A stretch of 45,715 bases of DNA from Hydrogenophilus sp. (GTDB lineage: Bacteria > Pseudomonadota > Gammaproteobacteria > Burkholderiales > Thiobacillaceae): the NCBI GenBank assembly GCA_020725265.1, contig DYFK01000016.1, positions 1 through 45,715 on the forward strand. Reading direction: 5' to 3'. Numbering within the stretch: position 1 is the stretch's first letter; each line of letters starts with the position of its first letter. The position numbers and the translations under genes were made by a program. Shown here piece by piece: positions 33,301-42,232 of the stretch. The notes beneath the pieces were generated by a model. It was not told the origin of the DNA, did no database searches, and saw only the letters and a list, made by a program, of their open reading frames with translations.

Positions 33301-34106
33301 GCGCCGGCCAGTTCCACGATTTCGTCCGGCCCCCGGCTGTCCAGGCGGGTGGCGTATTCGCCGCGCGCGAGCCGCAGGGCGCCGGCCTTGAACTGCTGGA
33401 GCCGGCGGATGACCAGGCGGTGCATGAGCAGGCCGCCGACCAGCACCGCCAGCAACACGCCGCCCATGTACACCAACTGGTCGTGCAACACCGCCTCGCG
33501 CACGCTGGCCTCGGCGGCGGCGGCCGGCACCCGGATGCCGAGCACGCCGCGCAGCTCGCCGGCGCGGTAACCGAAAGCGCTGTCGTAACGCTGGCGCACG
33601 GTCTCCGGCGCGTTCGCCGGATCGCCATGGCAGGTCAGGCAATACGGCTCGATGTGAATCGGCGTGGCGTGGAAGTAATAGGGCTCCGGCCCGTCATCCT
33701 CGATCTTGACCAGCCGCTCGCGCGCGTCGGGATGGGCGCGAAACCACTCGATCGCGGCCAGTTCCACCCGGTCGGCCTGGTTTTCCGGATTGCGCGCGCG
33801 CTCGCTGACGTTGCGGAAACGGATGCCGAGCTGGTGGAAACGCGAGAAATCCGTGGAGATGCCGGACATCGCGTGCGCCGGCAGAAAACCCAGGGTCTGG
33901 TCGGTGAGCGGCAGGCCGCTGTTCAGGAAACGCTGGTGATAGGTGTAGCGCACCGTCATCAGCAGATCGCGCAGGGTCTGCGAGGTTTTCAGGACTTCCG
34001 CCTCGACCCGGCCGCCGGCATTGCGATAACTGTGCAGACCGAGCAGGGACATGGCCACGACCAGCGCCACGGCGGTGACCAGCCAGATTCGATGCATCAG
34101 TTTCAT
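30315..34106 (-). CDS. Haem-sensor (DUF3365) HAMP-PAS-GAF-PAS-PAS-GGDEF-EAL membrane protein
   Basis: A 1263-residue c-di-GMP signalling protein. ATG 34106 has GGGAGG upstream. TM1 lies at about 8-28, then a periplasmic Tll0287-like domain with a haem c motif CLTCH at 156-160, TM2 at about 208-230, HAMP to about 285, PAS (about 290-405), GAF (about 410-555), two PAS/PAC units (about 565-815), GGDEF (about 825-990) and EAL (about 1005-1255). The cyclase signature is GGDEY at 914-918, a tolerated variant; the phosphodiesterase retains Glu1048-Ala-Leu and 'DDFGTGYSSLSYLKRL'. It probably senses redox state, oxygen or NO by haem and sets c-di-GMP; the direction cannot be read from sequence. Its gene lies 121 bases downstream of frdB. 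Confidence 0.92.
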   Translation of the reverse strand: MKLMHRIWLVTAVALVVAMSLLGLHSYRNAGGRVEAEVLKTSQTLRDLLMTVRYTYHQRFLNSGLPLTDQTLGFLPAHAMSGISTDFSRFHQLGIRFRNVSERARNPENQADRVELAAIEWFRAHPDARERLVKIEDDGPEPYYFHATPIHIEPYCLTCHGDPANAPETVRQRYDSAFGYRAGELRGVLGIRVPAAAAEASVREAVLHDQLVYMGGVLLAVLVGGLLMHRLVIRRLQQFKAGALRLARGEYATRLDSRGPDEIVELAGAFNHMAAAMQQRESALRESERNFRALVQNIPGAVYRCKLDGNWTLLFLSDYVEILCGYPSSDFFGDHALLYADVIHPDDVGAAGGGIREAVARHRPYQVEYRIRHANGGIRWVLERGQATYDATGEAVWLDGVVTDVTPRKRAQAALEATAGFVSGARGEAFFPDLVRFAAETLRFDYVHVGLLSPDRGRVEILAAWLDGGAVERTGYALESTPCAEVVALVRRCIGSGVRDLYPEDADLASLGAESYVGEPLVDSAGGAIGLIVGITRAPLEDGDLAQANLRILAARAAAEHEQREALRALREARDRSQNYLDTVEAIIVALDRDGRVTQINRKGCQLLGYSEAELLGRDWFSVCLPEDDGAEDVRAVFVKALAADMAGAEYYENAVRARDGGTRLIAWHNSVLRADDGTVIGSLSAGEDITERKRAEQELRDSEIKFHTMVDWTHDWEYWVLPDGRFHYMTPSVERVTGYRVEDFERNPELIDAIVHPEDRHLWERHVHAHLPESASRDVDELDMRIVRKQGDSLWVTHTCRPVFDPDGRYRGRRVTVRDISARKAAEARIHHLAYFDSLTSLPNRHLLLDRLGQALIASDRGQEYGAVLMLDLDHFKTLNDTRGHDVGDRLLIEVARRLEAGVRQVDTVARLGGDEYVVTLEGLGRDERAAATQAEAVAEKIRLELNAPYVLDGLEQEYHSTPSIGLTLFRGLDTPVEGLLKQADVALYQAKGAGRDTVRFFNPAMQAAVESRAALETALRHAIERDELRLYYQPQVDREGRVISAEALLRWSRPDHGLVSPAHFIPLAEETGLILPIGQWVLDTACAQLRDWRADPRARTLRLAINVSGRQFHQPDFVARVAESIRRHDIDPALLKLELTESVVLENVEEVIARMRALRELGVGFSMDDFGTGYSSLSYLKRLPLDQLKIDQSFVRDLSVDPGDAAIVRAILAMSDSLGLRVVAEGVETPEQHEFLRRHGCAAFQGYLFGRPEPIGEWKFR

Positions 34107-34160
34107 GTCGCCGACCTCCCGACGGGGCATGGCCCCTGATCGGCGTCGGGATCGCCGCCG

Positions 34161-34192
34161 ACCGGATTACCGGATTCCCGGAATACCGTTCC
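34161..34192. repeat. Short tandem 8-bp repeats upstream of the haem-sensor gene
   Basis: ACCGGATT (34161-34168) is repeated exactly at 34169-34176, then as CCCGGAAT (34177-34184) and more loosely as ACCGTTCC. A palindrome ATTCCCGGAAT (34174-34184) lies inside. This is 55-85 bases before the ATG of the GGDEF/EAL gene and may be a regulator site or a slippage repeat. Confidence 0.4.
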
Positions 34193-34227
34193 AACCATAG
34201 GCGCAAGACCGACACCCCGCCAGCCGG

Positions 34228-34962
34228 TCAATCCCCGGTGGCCAGCCCCCTACGCGCCATGACCCGACGCAGGTGGGCGAGCTGGGTTTGCAGTGACAGC
34301 GACTTCGGGCAGACGTCCTCGCAGCCAAGCAGGCTCATGCAACCGAAGATGCCGGTGTCGTCGCCGATCAGCTGGTAAAAGTCGGCATCGTCGCGGTGGT
34401 CGCGGGGATCGAGCCGGAAGCGCGCGATCTTGTTGAAGCCGACCGCGCCGACGAAATCCGGGCGCATCCGGGCGGTGCCGCAGGCGGCCACGCAGCAGCC
34501 GCATTCGATGCAGCGGTCGAGCTCGTAGATCGATTCGGCCAGATCCGGGTCCATGGCCGCCTCGATGGCGTCGGGATCGGGCTCGGCGTCGAGGTGGAGC
34601 CAGGCTTGCAGGCGCTCGGTCATGCCGCGCATCCATTTGCCGGTGTTCACGGACAGATCCGCGATCAGTTCGAAACCGGGCAGCGGAAACAGCGTGATGG
34701 TCGCCGGCAGGTTGGCGGTCAGCGTCCGACAGGCCAGGCCGGGACGGCCGTTGATGAGCATGGCGCAGGAACCGCAGACGCCGGCCCGGCAGACGAAGTC
34801 GAAATTCAGGTCCGGCGCCTGTTCCTCGCGGATGCGGGTGAGCGCGATGAACAGGGTCATGCCGGGCGTTTCCTCCAGTCCGTGGGTGACCACGCGCGGC
34901 CGGCTGCCCGGATCGCGCGGGTCGTGGCGGAACACCTGGATGGCGAGCTGGCGGACGGTCAT
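34228..34962 (-). CDS. frdB: Fumarate reductase iron-sulfur subunit
   Basis: A 244-residue subunit. The [2Fe-2S] site is 'CRAGVCGSC' plus a distal Cys in 'GLACRTL'; the [4Fe-4S] and [3Fe-4S] ligands are '[11 protein letters not shown]' and '[12 protein letters not shown]'. The long similarity to Wolinella FrdB ('[11 protein letters not shown]', '[12 protein letters not shown]') and the C-A-B gene order indicate the epsilon-type quinol:fumarate reductase. It passes electrons between FrdC haems and FrdA flavin. ATG 34962 overlaps the frdA stop (ATGA), so translation is coupled. Confidence 0.92.
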   Translation of the reverse strand: MTVRQLAIQVFRHDPRDPGSRPRVVTHGLEETPGMTLFIALTRIREEQAPDLNFDFVCRAGVCGSCAMLINGRPGLACRTLTANLPATITLFPLPGFELIADLSVNTGKWMRGMTERLQAWLHLDAEPDPDAIEAAMDPDLAESIYELDRCIECGCCVAACGTARMRPDFVGAVGFNKIARFRLDPRDHRDDADFYQLIGDDTGIFGCMSLLGCEDVCPKSLSLQTQLAHLRRVMARRGLATGD

Positions 34963-36944
34963 GGCGAGGGGGCCGGTGGCAAGGGTTCGTCGAGACGGGC
35001 GTTGCGGCCCCGGTAGCGCGCTGGCAGCCACTGCTTGAAGGCCATCAGCGCGGGTTGCAGCTTGTGCCGGTCGAGATGGCCGACGCGCAGCTCGTCGACC
35101 TCGGCCTGGCGGCGCGCGCTGTCCGGATGCGCGATGATCTCGGCGCCGCCATAGCCGCGCGAGCCGGGCGGCAGTTCCATGCGCGGGATATCAAGCGCTT
35201 CGTAATCGAGCGCCGGCAGGTCGGCGCCGTCCGGCCACCAGGCCAGCGTGCGCTTGAGCCAGTGGCGGTCGTCGCGGGCCGGGAAATCCTCGCGGAAATG
35301 CGCGCCCCGGCTTTCGGTCCGGGCCAGCGCGCCCAGGGTGATGGTGAGCGCCACCTTGAGCATGCGCGGCAGCCGGTAGCCGAGCACCAGCGCCGGGTTG
35401 GCGCCGGTGCCACCGGGCACGGCGACACGCCGGCTGCGCTGGAGCAGGTCGGCGAGTTCGTCGACGGCGACGCGCAGGCCTTCGCCGTCGCGGAACAGGC
35501 CGACCTTGCCGGTCATCACCGCTTCCATGCGCCGGCGGATGGCCACCGCGTCCTCGTCGCCGGGGCCGGCGCGCAATGCCTCCAGGGCGGCGCGCTCGCG
35601 TTCGACGAACTCGCGCGCGAGCGCGGTGGACAGCGTCTGGCCGCCTTCTTCCGACGCGCAGTAATCGGCGACGTACTCGCCCACCAGCATGCCGGCGACC
35701 ACGGTTTCCGCCACCGAATTGCCGCCCAGGCGGTTGAAGCCGTGCAGATCCCAGCAGGCCGCCTCGCCGCAGGAGAACAGCCCGGACAGCCAGGGCGACT
35801 GACCGCGCGGATCGGTGCGCACGCCGCCCATCGAGTAATGCTGGGTCGGCCGCACCGGGATCCAGTCGCGCGCCGGATCGATGCCCAGAAAGTAGCGGCA
35901 GATGTCCTTCACCTCGCGCAGGTTGCGCTCGATGTGGTCGGCGCCCAGGTTGGTGATGTCCAGCCACAGGTGTTCGCCGTAGGCCGAGACGACGCCGCCG
36001 CCGGCGCGCATGTGCTCGGCCATCCGGCGCGAGACCACGTCGCGCGAGGCCAGCTCCTTCTTCTCCGGTTCGTAGTCGGGCATGAAGCGGTGACCATGGC
36101 GATCCCTGAGCACGCCACCGTCGCCCCGGCAACCCTCGGTGACCAGGATGCCGGCCGGCACGATCGCGGTCGGATGGAACTGCACCGCCTCCATGTTGCC
36201 CAGGCGCGCCACGCCGGTCTCCAGCGCCAGCGCCGTGCCTATGCCCTCGTTGATCAGGGCGTTGGTGGAAATGCCATAGACCCGGCCATGGCCACCGGTG
36301 GCGATCACCGTCGCCCGCGCCAGACAGGCATGCAGCTCGCCGGTGATCAGGTCGCGCGCGACGACGCCGTGGCAGCGCGAGCCGTCGTGGATCAGCGCCA
36401 GCGCTTCCTGACGCTCCAGCACCGGAATCGCCTCGGCGACGACCCGGTCGGACAGCGCGTACAGCATGGCGTGGCCGGTGCCGTCCGAGGTATGGCAGGT
36501 GCGCCATTTGCGGGTGCCGCCGAAATCACGCGCGGTGATCAGGCCGTGCGCGGCGTCGCGCTCGGTCAGCGTGACCCGCTCACCGTTGATCACGACCTCG
36601 TGGTCGCCACGCCGGACCCGATTCCAGGCCACGCCCCAGGCCGCCAGCTCGCGCGCCGCCTTGGGCGCCATGTGCGCGAACATGCGCGCGACGATCTGGT
36701 CGCAGCCCCAGTCGGAACCGCGCACGGTGTCCTCGAAATGGATGTCCTCGTTGTCGCCGGCGCCCTTCACGCAATTGCCCAGACTGGCCTGCATGCCGCC
36801 CTGGGCCGCCACCGAATGCGAGCGCCGCGCCGGCACCAGCGACAGCACCAGGGTTTCCAGGCCGCGTCGGCGGCTGGCGATGGCGGCGCGCTGGCCGGCC
36901 AGGCCGGCGCCGATGACGAGCACGTCGGTATGCAGCAGTTTCAC
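34959..36944 (-). CDS. frdA: Fumarate reductase flavoprotein subunit
   Basis: A 661-residue flavoprotein. It opens with the FAD-binding '[15 protein letters not shown]' and has '[18 protein letters not shown]', where the His forms the covalent FAD bond. Active-site regions '[12 protein letters not shown]' and '[12 protein letters not shown]' are intact. GTG 36944 overlaps the frdC stop (GTGA). The enzyme reduces fumarate to succinate with menaquinol, or runs in reverse. The C-terminal extension ('[17 protein letters not shown]') is Pro-rich and reads up to the frdB start. Confidence 0.93.
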   Translation of the reverse strand: MKLLHTDVLVIGAGLAGQRAAIASRRRGLETLVLSLVPARRSHSVAAQGGMQASLGNCVKGAGDNEDIHFEDTVRGSDWGCDQIVARMFAHMAPKAARELAAWGVAWNRVRRGDHEVVINGERVTLTERDAAHGLITARDFGGTRKWRTCHTSDGTGHAMLYALSDRVVAEAIPVLERQEALALIHDGSRCHGVVARDLITGELHACLARATVIATGGHGRVYGISTNALINEGIGTALALETGVARLGNMEAVQFHPTAIVPAGILVTEGCRGDGGVLRDRHGHRFMPDYEPEKKELASRDVVSRRMAEHMRAGGGVVSAYGEHLWLDITNLGADHIERNLREVKDICRYFLGIDPARDWIPVRPTQHYSMGGVRTDPRGQSPWLSGLFSCGEAACWDLHGFNRLGGNSVAETVVAGMLVGEYVADYCASEEGGQTLSTALAREFVERERAALEALRAGPGDEDAVAIRRRMEAVMTGKVGLFRDGEGLRVAVDELADLLQRSRRVAVPGGTGANPALVLGYRLPRMLKVALTITLGALARTESRGAHFREDFPARDDRHWLKRTLAWWPDGADLPALDYEALDIPRMELPPGSRGYGGAEIIAHPDSARRQAEVDELRVGHLDRHKLQPALMAFKQWLPARYRGRNARLDEPLPPAPSP

Positions 36945-37675
36945 GGCGCGCTCCGCTGCCAGGTCGGCGTGTAGGGTTCGCCGGCATGCGGGGCATGCTC
37001 GATGCCGAGCTTGACGTAGGCGGCCAGCGTGACCAGGCCGAGGATCAGGAAGAAGGTGGTGAACGCCCATTCGAGACGCTTCAGCCGCGCCCGCCCGGCG
37101 CCGCTCCAGCCCAGCCATTTCACGGCCAACCGGTACAGGCCGATGCCGGCGTGCAGCTCGACCATGAACAGCAGCACCAGATAGAGCGGCCACAGGCCGC
37201 CGCTCCAGACCCGGTCGGCGGATTCGTAGGGGCCGATCAGCTCCGGATGCATGAGCATGAGATACAGATGCACCGGCGCCAGGAAGAACATGGCGAAACC
37301 GGTGACCACCTGGACGAACCAGAGCGTGGTGTCGCCATGGCGCATGCCGCGCATGTGCCGCCAGTAGGCGACATGCTGGCGCCACTGGCCGGGAAACCGG
37401 CGCAGCGCCAGCCAGGCATGCAGCACGAACAGCGCGAACACGACGGCGACGAACAGCGACACCAGCCAGGGCAACGGCCGGCCGAACAGGAAATACCCCT
37501 CGAAGAAGCGCGCCACCGTCCACATCGCGTCCGGACCGAGCAGGATGGAGGCGACGAACAGCATGTGCAGCCACATGAACAGGCCCAGGAACAGGCCGGT
37601 CAGGCTTTGCAGCAGATCCAGGCGCGCGGGCCAGGGACCGGGATGGTCGGAGGGAGCGGGAATGGAGGTATTCAT
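36941..37675 (-). CDS. frdC: Fumarate reductase dihaem cytochrome b subunit
   Basis: A 244-residue membrane subunit with five predicted helices and His residues placed for two b haems ('[16 protein letters not shown]', '[11 protein letters not shown]', '[16 protein letters not shown]', '[17 protein letters not shown]'), as in the Wolinella FrdC fold. It binds menaquinone/menaquinol. It is first in the frdCAB set, 50 bases after plsC. The start codon lies inside a 9-bp inverted repeat (37672-37699) and no ordinary ribosome site precedes it. Confidence 0.9.
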   Translation of the reverse strand: MNTSIPAPSDHPGPWPARLDLLQSLTGLFLGLFMWLHMLFVASILLGPDAMWTVARFFEGYFLFGRPLPWLVSLFVAVVFALFVLHAWLALRRFPGQWRQHVAYWRHMRGMRHGDTTLWFVQVVTGFAMFFLAPVHLYLMLMHPELIGPYESADRVWSGGLWPLYLVLLFMVELHAGIGLYRLAVKWLGWSGAGRARLKRLEWAFTTFFLILGLVTLAAYVKLGIEHAPHAGEPYTPTWQRSAP

Positions 37676-37699
37676 GACAACGACGTCCAGTTGTCATGA
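37672..37699 (-). promoter_or_regulatory. Inverted repeat enclosing the frdC start codon
   Basis: TCATGACAA (37672-37680) and TTGTCATGA (37691-37699) are perfect 9-bp inverted arms around a 10-base spacer. On the minus strand the second arm contains the frdC ATG, so as RNA it would be paired, with a GGACG in the loop as the only ribosome-site candidate. It could equally be a DNA operator. Confidence 0.5.
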
Positions 37700-37725
37700 T
37701 AGCCGCTGGCGGTCGCGGCGGGGCG

Positions 37726-38427
37726 TCAGAGATCGCGCATCGCGGTCTCGATCCAGCGCTCGGTGTCGGCGAGCACGTCGGTGGCCTTGCGGCCGGTGGT
37801 CTCGATCGGCGGGCCGACGCGCACGACGATCTCGCCGGCATGCTTGACGAAGGCATTCTTCGGCCAGCACCGGCCGGCGTTGTGCGCCACCGGCACCACC
37901 GGCACGCCGGCCTTGCTCGCCAGCCAGGCGCCACCGATCTGGTACTTGCCGGTCTCGCCCGGCGCCACCCGGGTGCCTTCCGGGAAAATCAGCACCCAAA
38001 AGCCGGTGGCCAGGCGCTGACGGCCCTGCGCCTCGATCTGCCGGAGCGCCTCGCGGCCGGCCGCGCGGTCGATCGCGATCGGGCTGAACAGCGCCAGCCC
38101 CCAACCGAAGAACGGGATATGCAGCAGGTTCTTCTTCAGCACGAAGGACTGCGGCGGAAAAATTTGCTGGAAGGCGATGGTCTCCCACGCCGACTGGTGC
38201 TTGGCCATGATCACCGCCGGCCCGGCCGGCAGATGCTCCGCCCCCTCGACCCGGTGACGGATGCCCAGCACCACGCGCGCCAGCCAGATCACCATGCGCC
38301 CCCACAGCGCGATCAGGCGCCAGCGCGGCAACGGCGGCAGCGCGAAGCACACCACCACCAGCAGGCTGAACGGAATGGTCAGCAGCGACTTGACCAGCAG
38401 GAAGACCAGGGAACGCAGCCAGGCCAT
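37726..38427 (-). CDS. plsC: 1-acyl-sn-glycerol-3-phosphate acyltransferase
   Basis: A 233-residue LPLAT-family enzyme. One or two N-terminal membrane helices lead to motif I, here 'AKHQSAWET' (HX4E rather than the common HX4D, a variant seen in this branch), then 'FPEGTR' and 'VPVAHNAG'. It acylates lysophosphatidic acid at the inner membrane. ATG 38427 is 7 bases after the gmhB stop. The glyQ-glyS-gmhB-plsC order is conserved in many beta- and gammaproteobacteria and supports the call. Confidence 0.9.
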   Translation of the reverse strand: MAWLRSLVFLLVKSLLTIPFSLLVVVCFALPPLPRWRLIALWGRMVIWLARVVLGIRHRVEGAEHLPAGPAVIMAKHQSAWETIAFQQIFPPQSFVLKKNLLHIPFFGWGLALFSPIAIDRAAGREALRQIEAQGRQRLATGFWVLIFPEGTRVAPGETGKYQIGGAWLASKAGVPVVPVAHNAGRCWPKNAFVKHAGEIVVRVGPPIETTGRKATDVLADTERWIETAMRDL

Positions 38428-38434
38428 GACGGCT

Positions 38435-38989
38435 TCAGGCGGTGGCGCGGCCGGCATCGCCGACGATCGCGCGGGCGGCGGCGAGCAGGTCGTCGTACAC
38501 CGGCACGTCGTCGGGCAGCTCGCCGGACTCCAGCGTGCGCTGGCCCTTGCCGGTCTTCACCAGCATGGCCTTGGCGCCGGCCTTGCGCGCGGCCTGGATG
38601 TCGCGCAGCGCGTCGCCGACCGCGTGGACATCCTTGAGATCGAGGTGGAAGCGCGCGGCGATGTCGAGGAACAGCCCCGGCTTCGGCTTGCGGCACTGGC
38701 AGCGCGAATCCGCCGTGTGCGGGCAGAAGAACACCGCGTCGATGCGGCCGCCGGCCTGGCCGGCCAACTTGTGCATCTTGGCGTGGATGGTGTTGAGCAT
38801 GCCCATGTCGAACAGCCCGCGGCCGATGCCGGACTGGTTGGAGGCCACCACCACCCGGTAACCGGCCTGGTTGAGCAAGGCGATGGCCTCCAGGCTGCCG
38901 GGGATGGGTTCCCACTCGCGCGGGTTCTTGATGAACTGGTCGGAATCGAAGTTGATGACTCCGTCGCGGTCGAGGATGACGAGTTTCAT
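38435..38989 (-). CDS. gmhB: D-glycero-beta-D-manno-heptose-1,7-bisphosphate 7-phosphatase
   Basis: A 184-residue HAD phosphatase. 'LVILDRDGVINFDSD' has the nucleophile and acid/base Asp pair, 'VASNQSGIGRGLF' is motif II, and the Cys/His zinc knuckle 'FCPHTADSRCQCRKPKP' is diagnostic of GmhB. It makes heptose-1-phosphate for the LPS core. GCGGAG lies 6 bases before ATG 38989. It sits 48 bases after glyS and just before plsC. Confidence 0.93.
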   Translation of the reverse strand: MKLVILDRDGVINFDSDQFIKNPREWEPIPGSLEAIALLNQAGYRVVVASNQSGIGRGLFDMGMLNTIHAKMHKLAGQAGGRIDAVFFCPHTADSRCQCRKPKPGLFLDIAARFHLDLKDVHAVGDALRDIQAARKAGAKAMLVKTGKGQRTLESGELPDDVPVYDDLLAAARAIVGDAGRATA

Positions 38990-39037
38990 GGCGTGCTCCG
39001 CAAGGGAAAAAGCGGGAACGGCGCGTCCCGCTTCCGA

Positions 39038-41140
39038 CTATAGCCGGGAAAGGTCGGCCACCTGGTTCATCGCCGCGCGCAGGCTGGCGAGCAGACCGAG
39101 CCGGTTGGCGCGCAGGGCGGCGTCCTCGGCGTTGACCATGACCTCGTCGAAGAAGGCGTCCACCGGCGTCTTCAGCGCCGCCAGCGCGCGCAGCGAACCG
39201 GCGTGGTCGCCAGCGACGAAGGCGGCTCCGGCAACCGGCCCGACCTCGGCCAGCGCGGCATGCAGCGCGATCTCGGCCGGCTCGCGCAACAGGGCGGGAT
39301 CGACCTGGGCGGCGACGCCGTCCTCGGCCTTCTTCAGGATGTTGCCGACCCGCTTGTTGGCGGCGGCCAGCGCGGCCGCTTCCGGCAACGCCGCGAAGGC
39401 GCGCACGGCGGCCAGCCGGCGCGGCACGTCGCCCAGGCGCGGCGGTCGCGCCGCCAGCACGGCATCGACTTCCTGGGCCGTGTAGCCCTGCTCGCGCAGG
39501 CTGCCGGCCAGACGATCCTGGATGAACTCGGCGAGCGCCTCGCGCGCCGGCTGGAAGCCCTCGATGCCAGCGAACGGCGCGGCGGCGATGGCGAGCAGAT
39601 CGTCGAGCGGCAGGTCGGGATCGCGCTCGATCAGCATGCGGATGACGCCGAGCGCGTGCCGGCGCAGCGCGAACGGATCCTTGTCGCCGGTCGGCGTCTG
39701 GCCGATGCCGAACAGGCCGGCCAGCGTCTCCAGCTTGTCGGCGAGCGCGACCACGATGCCGACCTCGCCGCGCGGCAGCTCGTCGCCGGCGAAGCGCGGC
39801 CGGTAGTGGTCCTCGATGGCGTCGGCGAGCTCGTCGGACAGGCCGTCATGCAACGCGTAATAGCGACCCATGATGCCTTGCAGCTCGGGGAATTCGCCGA
39901 CCATGTCGGTGAGCAGGTCGGCCTTGGCCAGCACCGCGGCCTGCTCGGCGCGCAGCGCCAGGGCATCGCCACCGAGCCGGGCGCCGATCGCGCGGGCGAT
40001 GGCGGCGACCCGCTGCGCGCGCTCGCCCTGACTGCCGAGCTTGTTGTGGTAGACCACCCTGGCCAGGCCGGGCACCCGCGATTCCAGCGATTTCCTGCGA
40101 TCCTGGTCGAAGAAGAACTTGGCGTCGGCCAGACGCGGACGCACCACCCGCTCGTTGCCGCCGATCACGGCGGCCGCGTCGTCCGGGCGGATGTTGGAGA
40201 CGATCAGGAACCGGTTGGTGAGACGGCCATCGGCGTCGAGCAGCGGGAAATACTTCTGGTTGGCCTTCATGGTCAGGATCAGGCATTCCTGCGGAACCGC
40301 CAGGAATTCCTCCTCGAAGCGGCCAACCAGCACATTCGGACGTTCGACCAGCGCGGTGACCTCGTCGAGCAGGGCGTCGTCCTCGATCGGACGCAGACCG
40401 GCGGCGGTGGCGGCCTCGGCGATCTGGCGCGCGATCTCGGCGCGCCGCTCGGCGAACGAAGCGATCACGGCGCCATCGCGACGCAGGGTCCCGGCATAGG
40501 CATCGGCGTCGGCGATGACCACCGGGTCGGCCGCCGCCTCGAAACGATGGCCTCGGGTCTCGCGGCCGGCGGTCAGGCCAAGCGCCGACACCGGCACCAC
40601 GTCGGCGCCGTGCAGCGCGACCAGACCGTGCGCCGGCCGGACGAAATGCACCGTGGTCCAACCGTCGGCGAGCTGGTAGCTCATCACCTTGGGAATCGGC
40701 AACCTGGCCAGGGCCTCGTCGAGCGCCTTGCCGAGACCGTCGACCAGGGCCACGCCGGGCAGCACGGCATCGTGGAACACCGCCTCGGCCTTGCCGTCCG
40801 GCGCCCGGCGCAGCGCCGGCGCGACCCCGGCGTCGAGACCGAGCGCGGCCAGCTTCTTGAGCAGCGCCGGGGTCGGCTGGCCATCGGCGGCGAACGCCAC
40901 CGAAACCGGCATCAACTTGTTCGATACCGGCCGGTCGGCCGCCCGGCCGGCGACGTCGGCGACGTGGACGGCCAGCCGGCGCGGCGAGGCGTAGGCGGTG
41001 ACGGCCGCGTCGGCGGCGGCCAGGCCCTGGGCCTTGAGCGAGTCCGCCAGCCCGGCGGCGAACGCCTCGCCCAGATTCTTCAGCGCCTTCGGCGGCAGTT
41101 CCTCGACGAACAACTCGACCAGCAGATTCTTATTCGACAT
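39038..41140 (-). CDS. glyS: Glycyl-tRNA synthetase beta subunit
   Basis: A 700-residue beta subunit of the alpha2beta2 bacterial glycyl-tRNA synthetase, starting 'MSNKNLLVELFVEELPPKAL' at ATG 41140. 'RGHRFEAAADPVVI', 'CLILTMKANQKYFPLLDADG' and the internal HD-like region 'KADLLTDMVGEFPELQGIMG' are conserved. It carries tRNA binding and the anticodon-binding region. The alpha gene lies upstream, separated by 102 bases that hold a repeat element. Confidence 0.96.
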   Translation of the reverse strand: MSNKNLLVELFVEELPPKALKNLGEAFAAGLADSLKAQGLAAADAAVTAYASPRRLAVHVADVAGRAADRPVSNKLMPVSVAFAADGQPTPALLKKLAALGLDAGVAPALRRAPDGKAEAVFHDAVLPGVALVDGLGKALDEALARLPIPKVMSYQLADGWTTVHFVRPAHGLVALHGADVVPVSALGLTAGRETRGHRFEAAADPVVIADADAYAGTLRRDGAVIASFAERRAEIARQIAEAATAAGLRPIEDDALLDEVTALVERPNVLVGRFEEEFLAVPQECLILTMKANQKYFPLLDADGRLTNRFLIVSNIRPDDAAAVIGGNERVVRPRLADAKFFFDQDRRKSLESRVPGLARVVYHNKLGSQGERAQRVAAIARAIGARLGGDALALRAEQAAVLAKADLLTDMVGEFPELQGIMGRYYALHDGLSDELADAIEDHYRPRFAGDELPRGEVGIVVALADKLETLAGLFGIGQTPTGDKDPFALRRHALGVIRMLIERDPDLPLDDLLAIAAAPFAGIEGFQPAREALAEFIQDRLAGSLREQGYTAQEVDAVLAARPPRLGDVPRRLAAVRAFAALPEAAALAAANKRVGNILKKAEDGVAAQVDPALLREPAEIALHAALAEVGPVAGAAFVAGDHAGSLRALAALKTPVDAFFDEVMVNAEDAALRANRLGLLASLRAAMNQVADLSRL

Positions 41141-41149
41141 ACACAAACT

Positions 41150-41224
41150 CCGTCATTCCCGCGCAGGCGGGAATCCATGTTTTTTCCAACACCGTCCGGA
41201 TTCCCGCGCGCGCGGAAATGACGG
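41150..41224. repeat. 75-bp inverted-repeat element between glyQ and glyS (dRS3/REP-like)
   Basis: Outer arms CCGTCATTCCCGCGC (41150-41164) and GCGCGGAAATGACGG (41210-41224) are inverted with one mismatch. Inside the left arm is ATTCCC-N8-GGGAAT (41155-41174), the consensus of Neisseria dRS3-type repeats, with a near copy at 41200-41219. The same 'GTCATTCCCGCG...GCGGGAATCC' sequence is widely dispersed in proteobacterial genomes. It separates the two synthetase genes and contains no gene. Confidence 0.8.
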
Positions 41225-41242
41225 TCGGAATGATCGTCCCGC

Positions 41243-42160
41243 TCACGCCGCCTTCTTCTCGATCTGGGCAATGATTTCCTCGGCCCAGTCCTTCGGCGCC
41301 ATCGGGAAGCCCAGGCGGGCGCGCGATTCCAGGTAGCTCTGGGCGACGCCACGCGCCAGGTTGCGGATACGGCCGATGTAGCCGGCGCGTTCGGTCACCG
41401 AGATGGCGCCGCGCGCGTCCAGCAGGTTGAAGGTGTGCGCGGCCTTGAGCACCTGTTCGTAGGCCGGCAGCGCCAGTTGGCTGGCCATCAGGTGCTTCGC
41501 CTGTTTTTCGTGGGCGTTGAAGGCGGCGAGCAGGAATTCCACATCGCTGTGCTCGAAGTTGTAGGTGGACTGTTCCACTTCGTTCTGATGGAACACGTCG
41601 CCATAGCGCAGGCCCGGCGCGTATTCCAGATCGAACACGTTCTCGACGCCTTGCAGATACATGGCCAGGCGCTCCAGGCCGTAGGTGATCTCGCCGGTGA
41701 TCGGCTTGCATTCGATACCGCCGACCTGCTGGAAATAGGTGAACTGGGTCACTTCCATGCCGTTCAGCCAGACTTCCCAGCCCAGCCCCCAGGCCCCCAG
41801 GGTCGGGTTTTCCCAATCGTCCTCGACAAAGCGGATGTCGTTCTTCTTCAGATCGAAGCCCAGTGCCTCCAGCGAGCCCAGGTACAGATCCAGAATGTTC
41901 CCGGGCGCCGGTTTCAGCACCACCTGGAACTGGTAGTAATGCTGCAAGCGGTTGGGATTCTCGCCGTAGCGGCCGTCCTTGGGCCGACGGCTGGGCTGCA
42001 CGTAAGCCGCCTTCCACGGCTCCGGCCCGAGCGAACGCAGGAAGGTGGCGGTGTGGCTGGTGCCGGCGCCGACCTCCAGATCGTAGGGCTGGAGCAGCGC
42101 GCAGCCTTGTTCCCCCCAGAAACGCTGGAGGGTGAGGATGATGTCCTGGAAAGCGGGCAT
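41243..42160 (-). CDS. glyQ: Glycyl-tRNA synthetase alpha subunit
   Basis: A 305-residue catalytic subunit. '[20 protein letters not shown]', '[20 protein letters not shown]' and '[20 protein letters not shown]' are the class II motifs. ATG 42160 ('MPAFQDIIL') matches the family start; the open frame to 42223 is not needed. TAAAAT (minus strand, 42192-42197) is a plausible -10 without a good -35. It starts a minus-strand block running through glyS, gmhB and plsC. Confidence 0.96.
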   Translation of the reverse strand: MPAFQDIILTLQRFWGEQGCALLQPYDLEVGAGTSHTATFLRSLGPEPWKAAYVQPSRRPKDGRYGENPNRLQHYYQFQVVLKPAPGNILDLYLGSLEALGFDLKKNDIRFVEDDWENPTLGAWGLGWEVWLNGMEVTQFTYFQQVGGIECKPITGEITYGLERLAMYLQGVENVFDLEYAPGLRYGDVFHQNEVEQSTYNFEHSDVEFLLAAFNAHEKQAKHLMASQLALPAYEQVLKAAHTFNLLDARGAISVTERAGYIGRIRNLARGVAQSYLESRARLGFPMAPKDWAEEIIAQIEKKAA

Positions 42161-42232
42161 GGCGTCGGGTTTCGATGAGCAAAGAAGCGCGATTTTACCT
42201 TTCACCGCGCTTTCTTTCCGCATGCAACCCGG

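Noticed and set aside
30384-34139. Long plus-strand frames opposite the GGDEF/EAL gene
   Set aside because: The minus-strand protein has continuous known domains across the whole stretch.
41130-41242. An extension of the glyQ-side frame into the intergenic repeat ('WIPACAGMTEFVYVE')
   Set aside because: This peptide is the usual translation of the dispersed GTCATTCCCGCG repeat, not a gene end.
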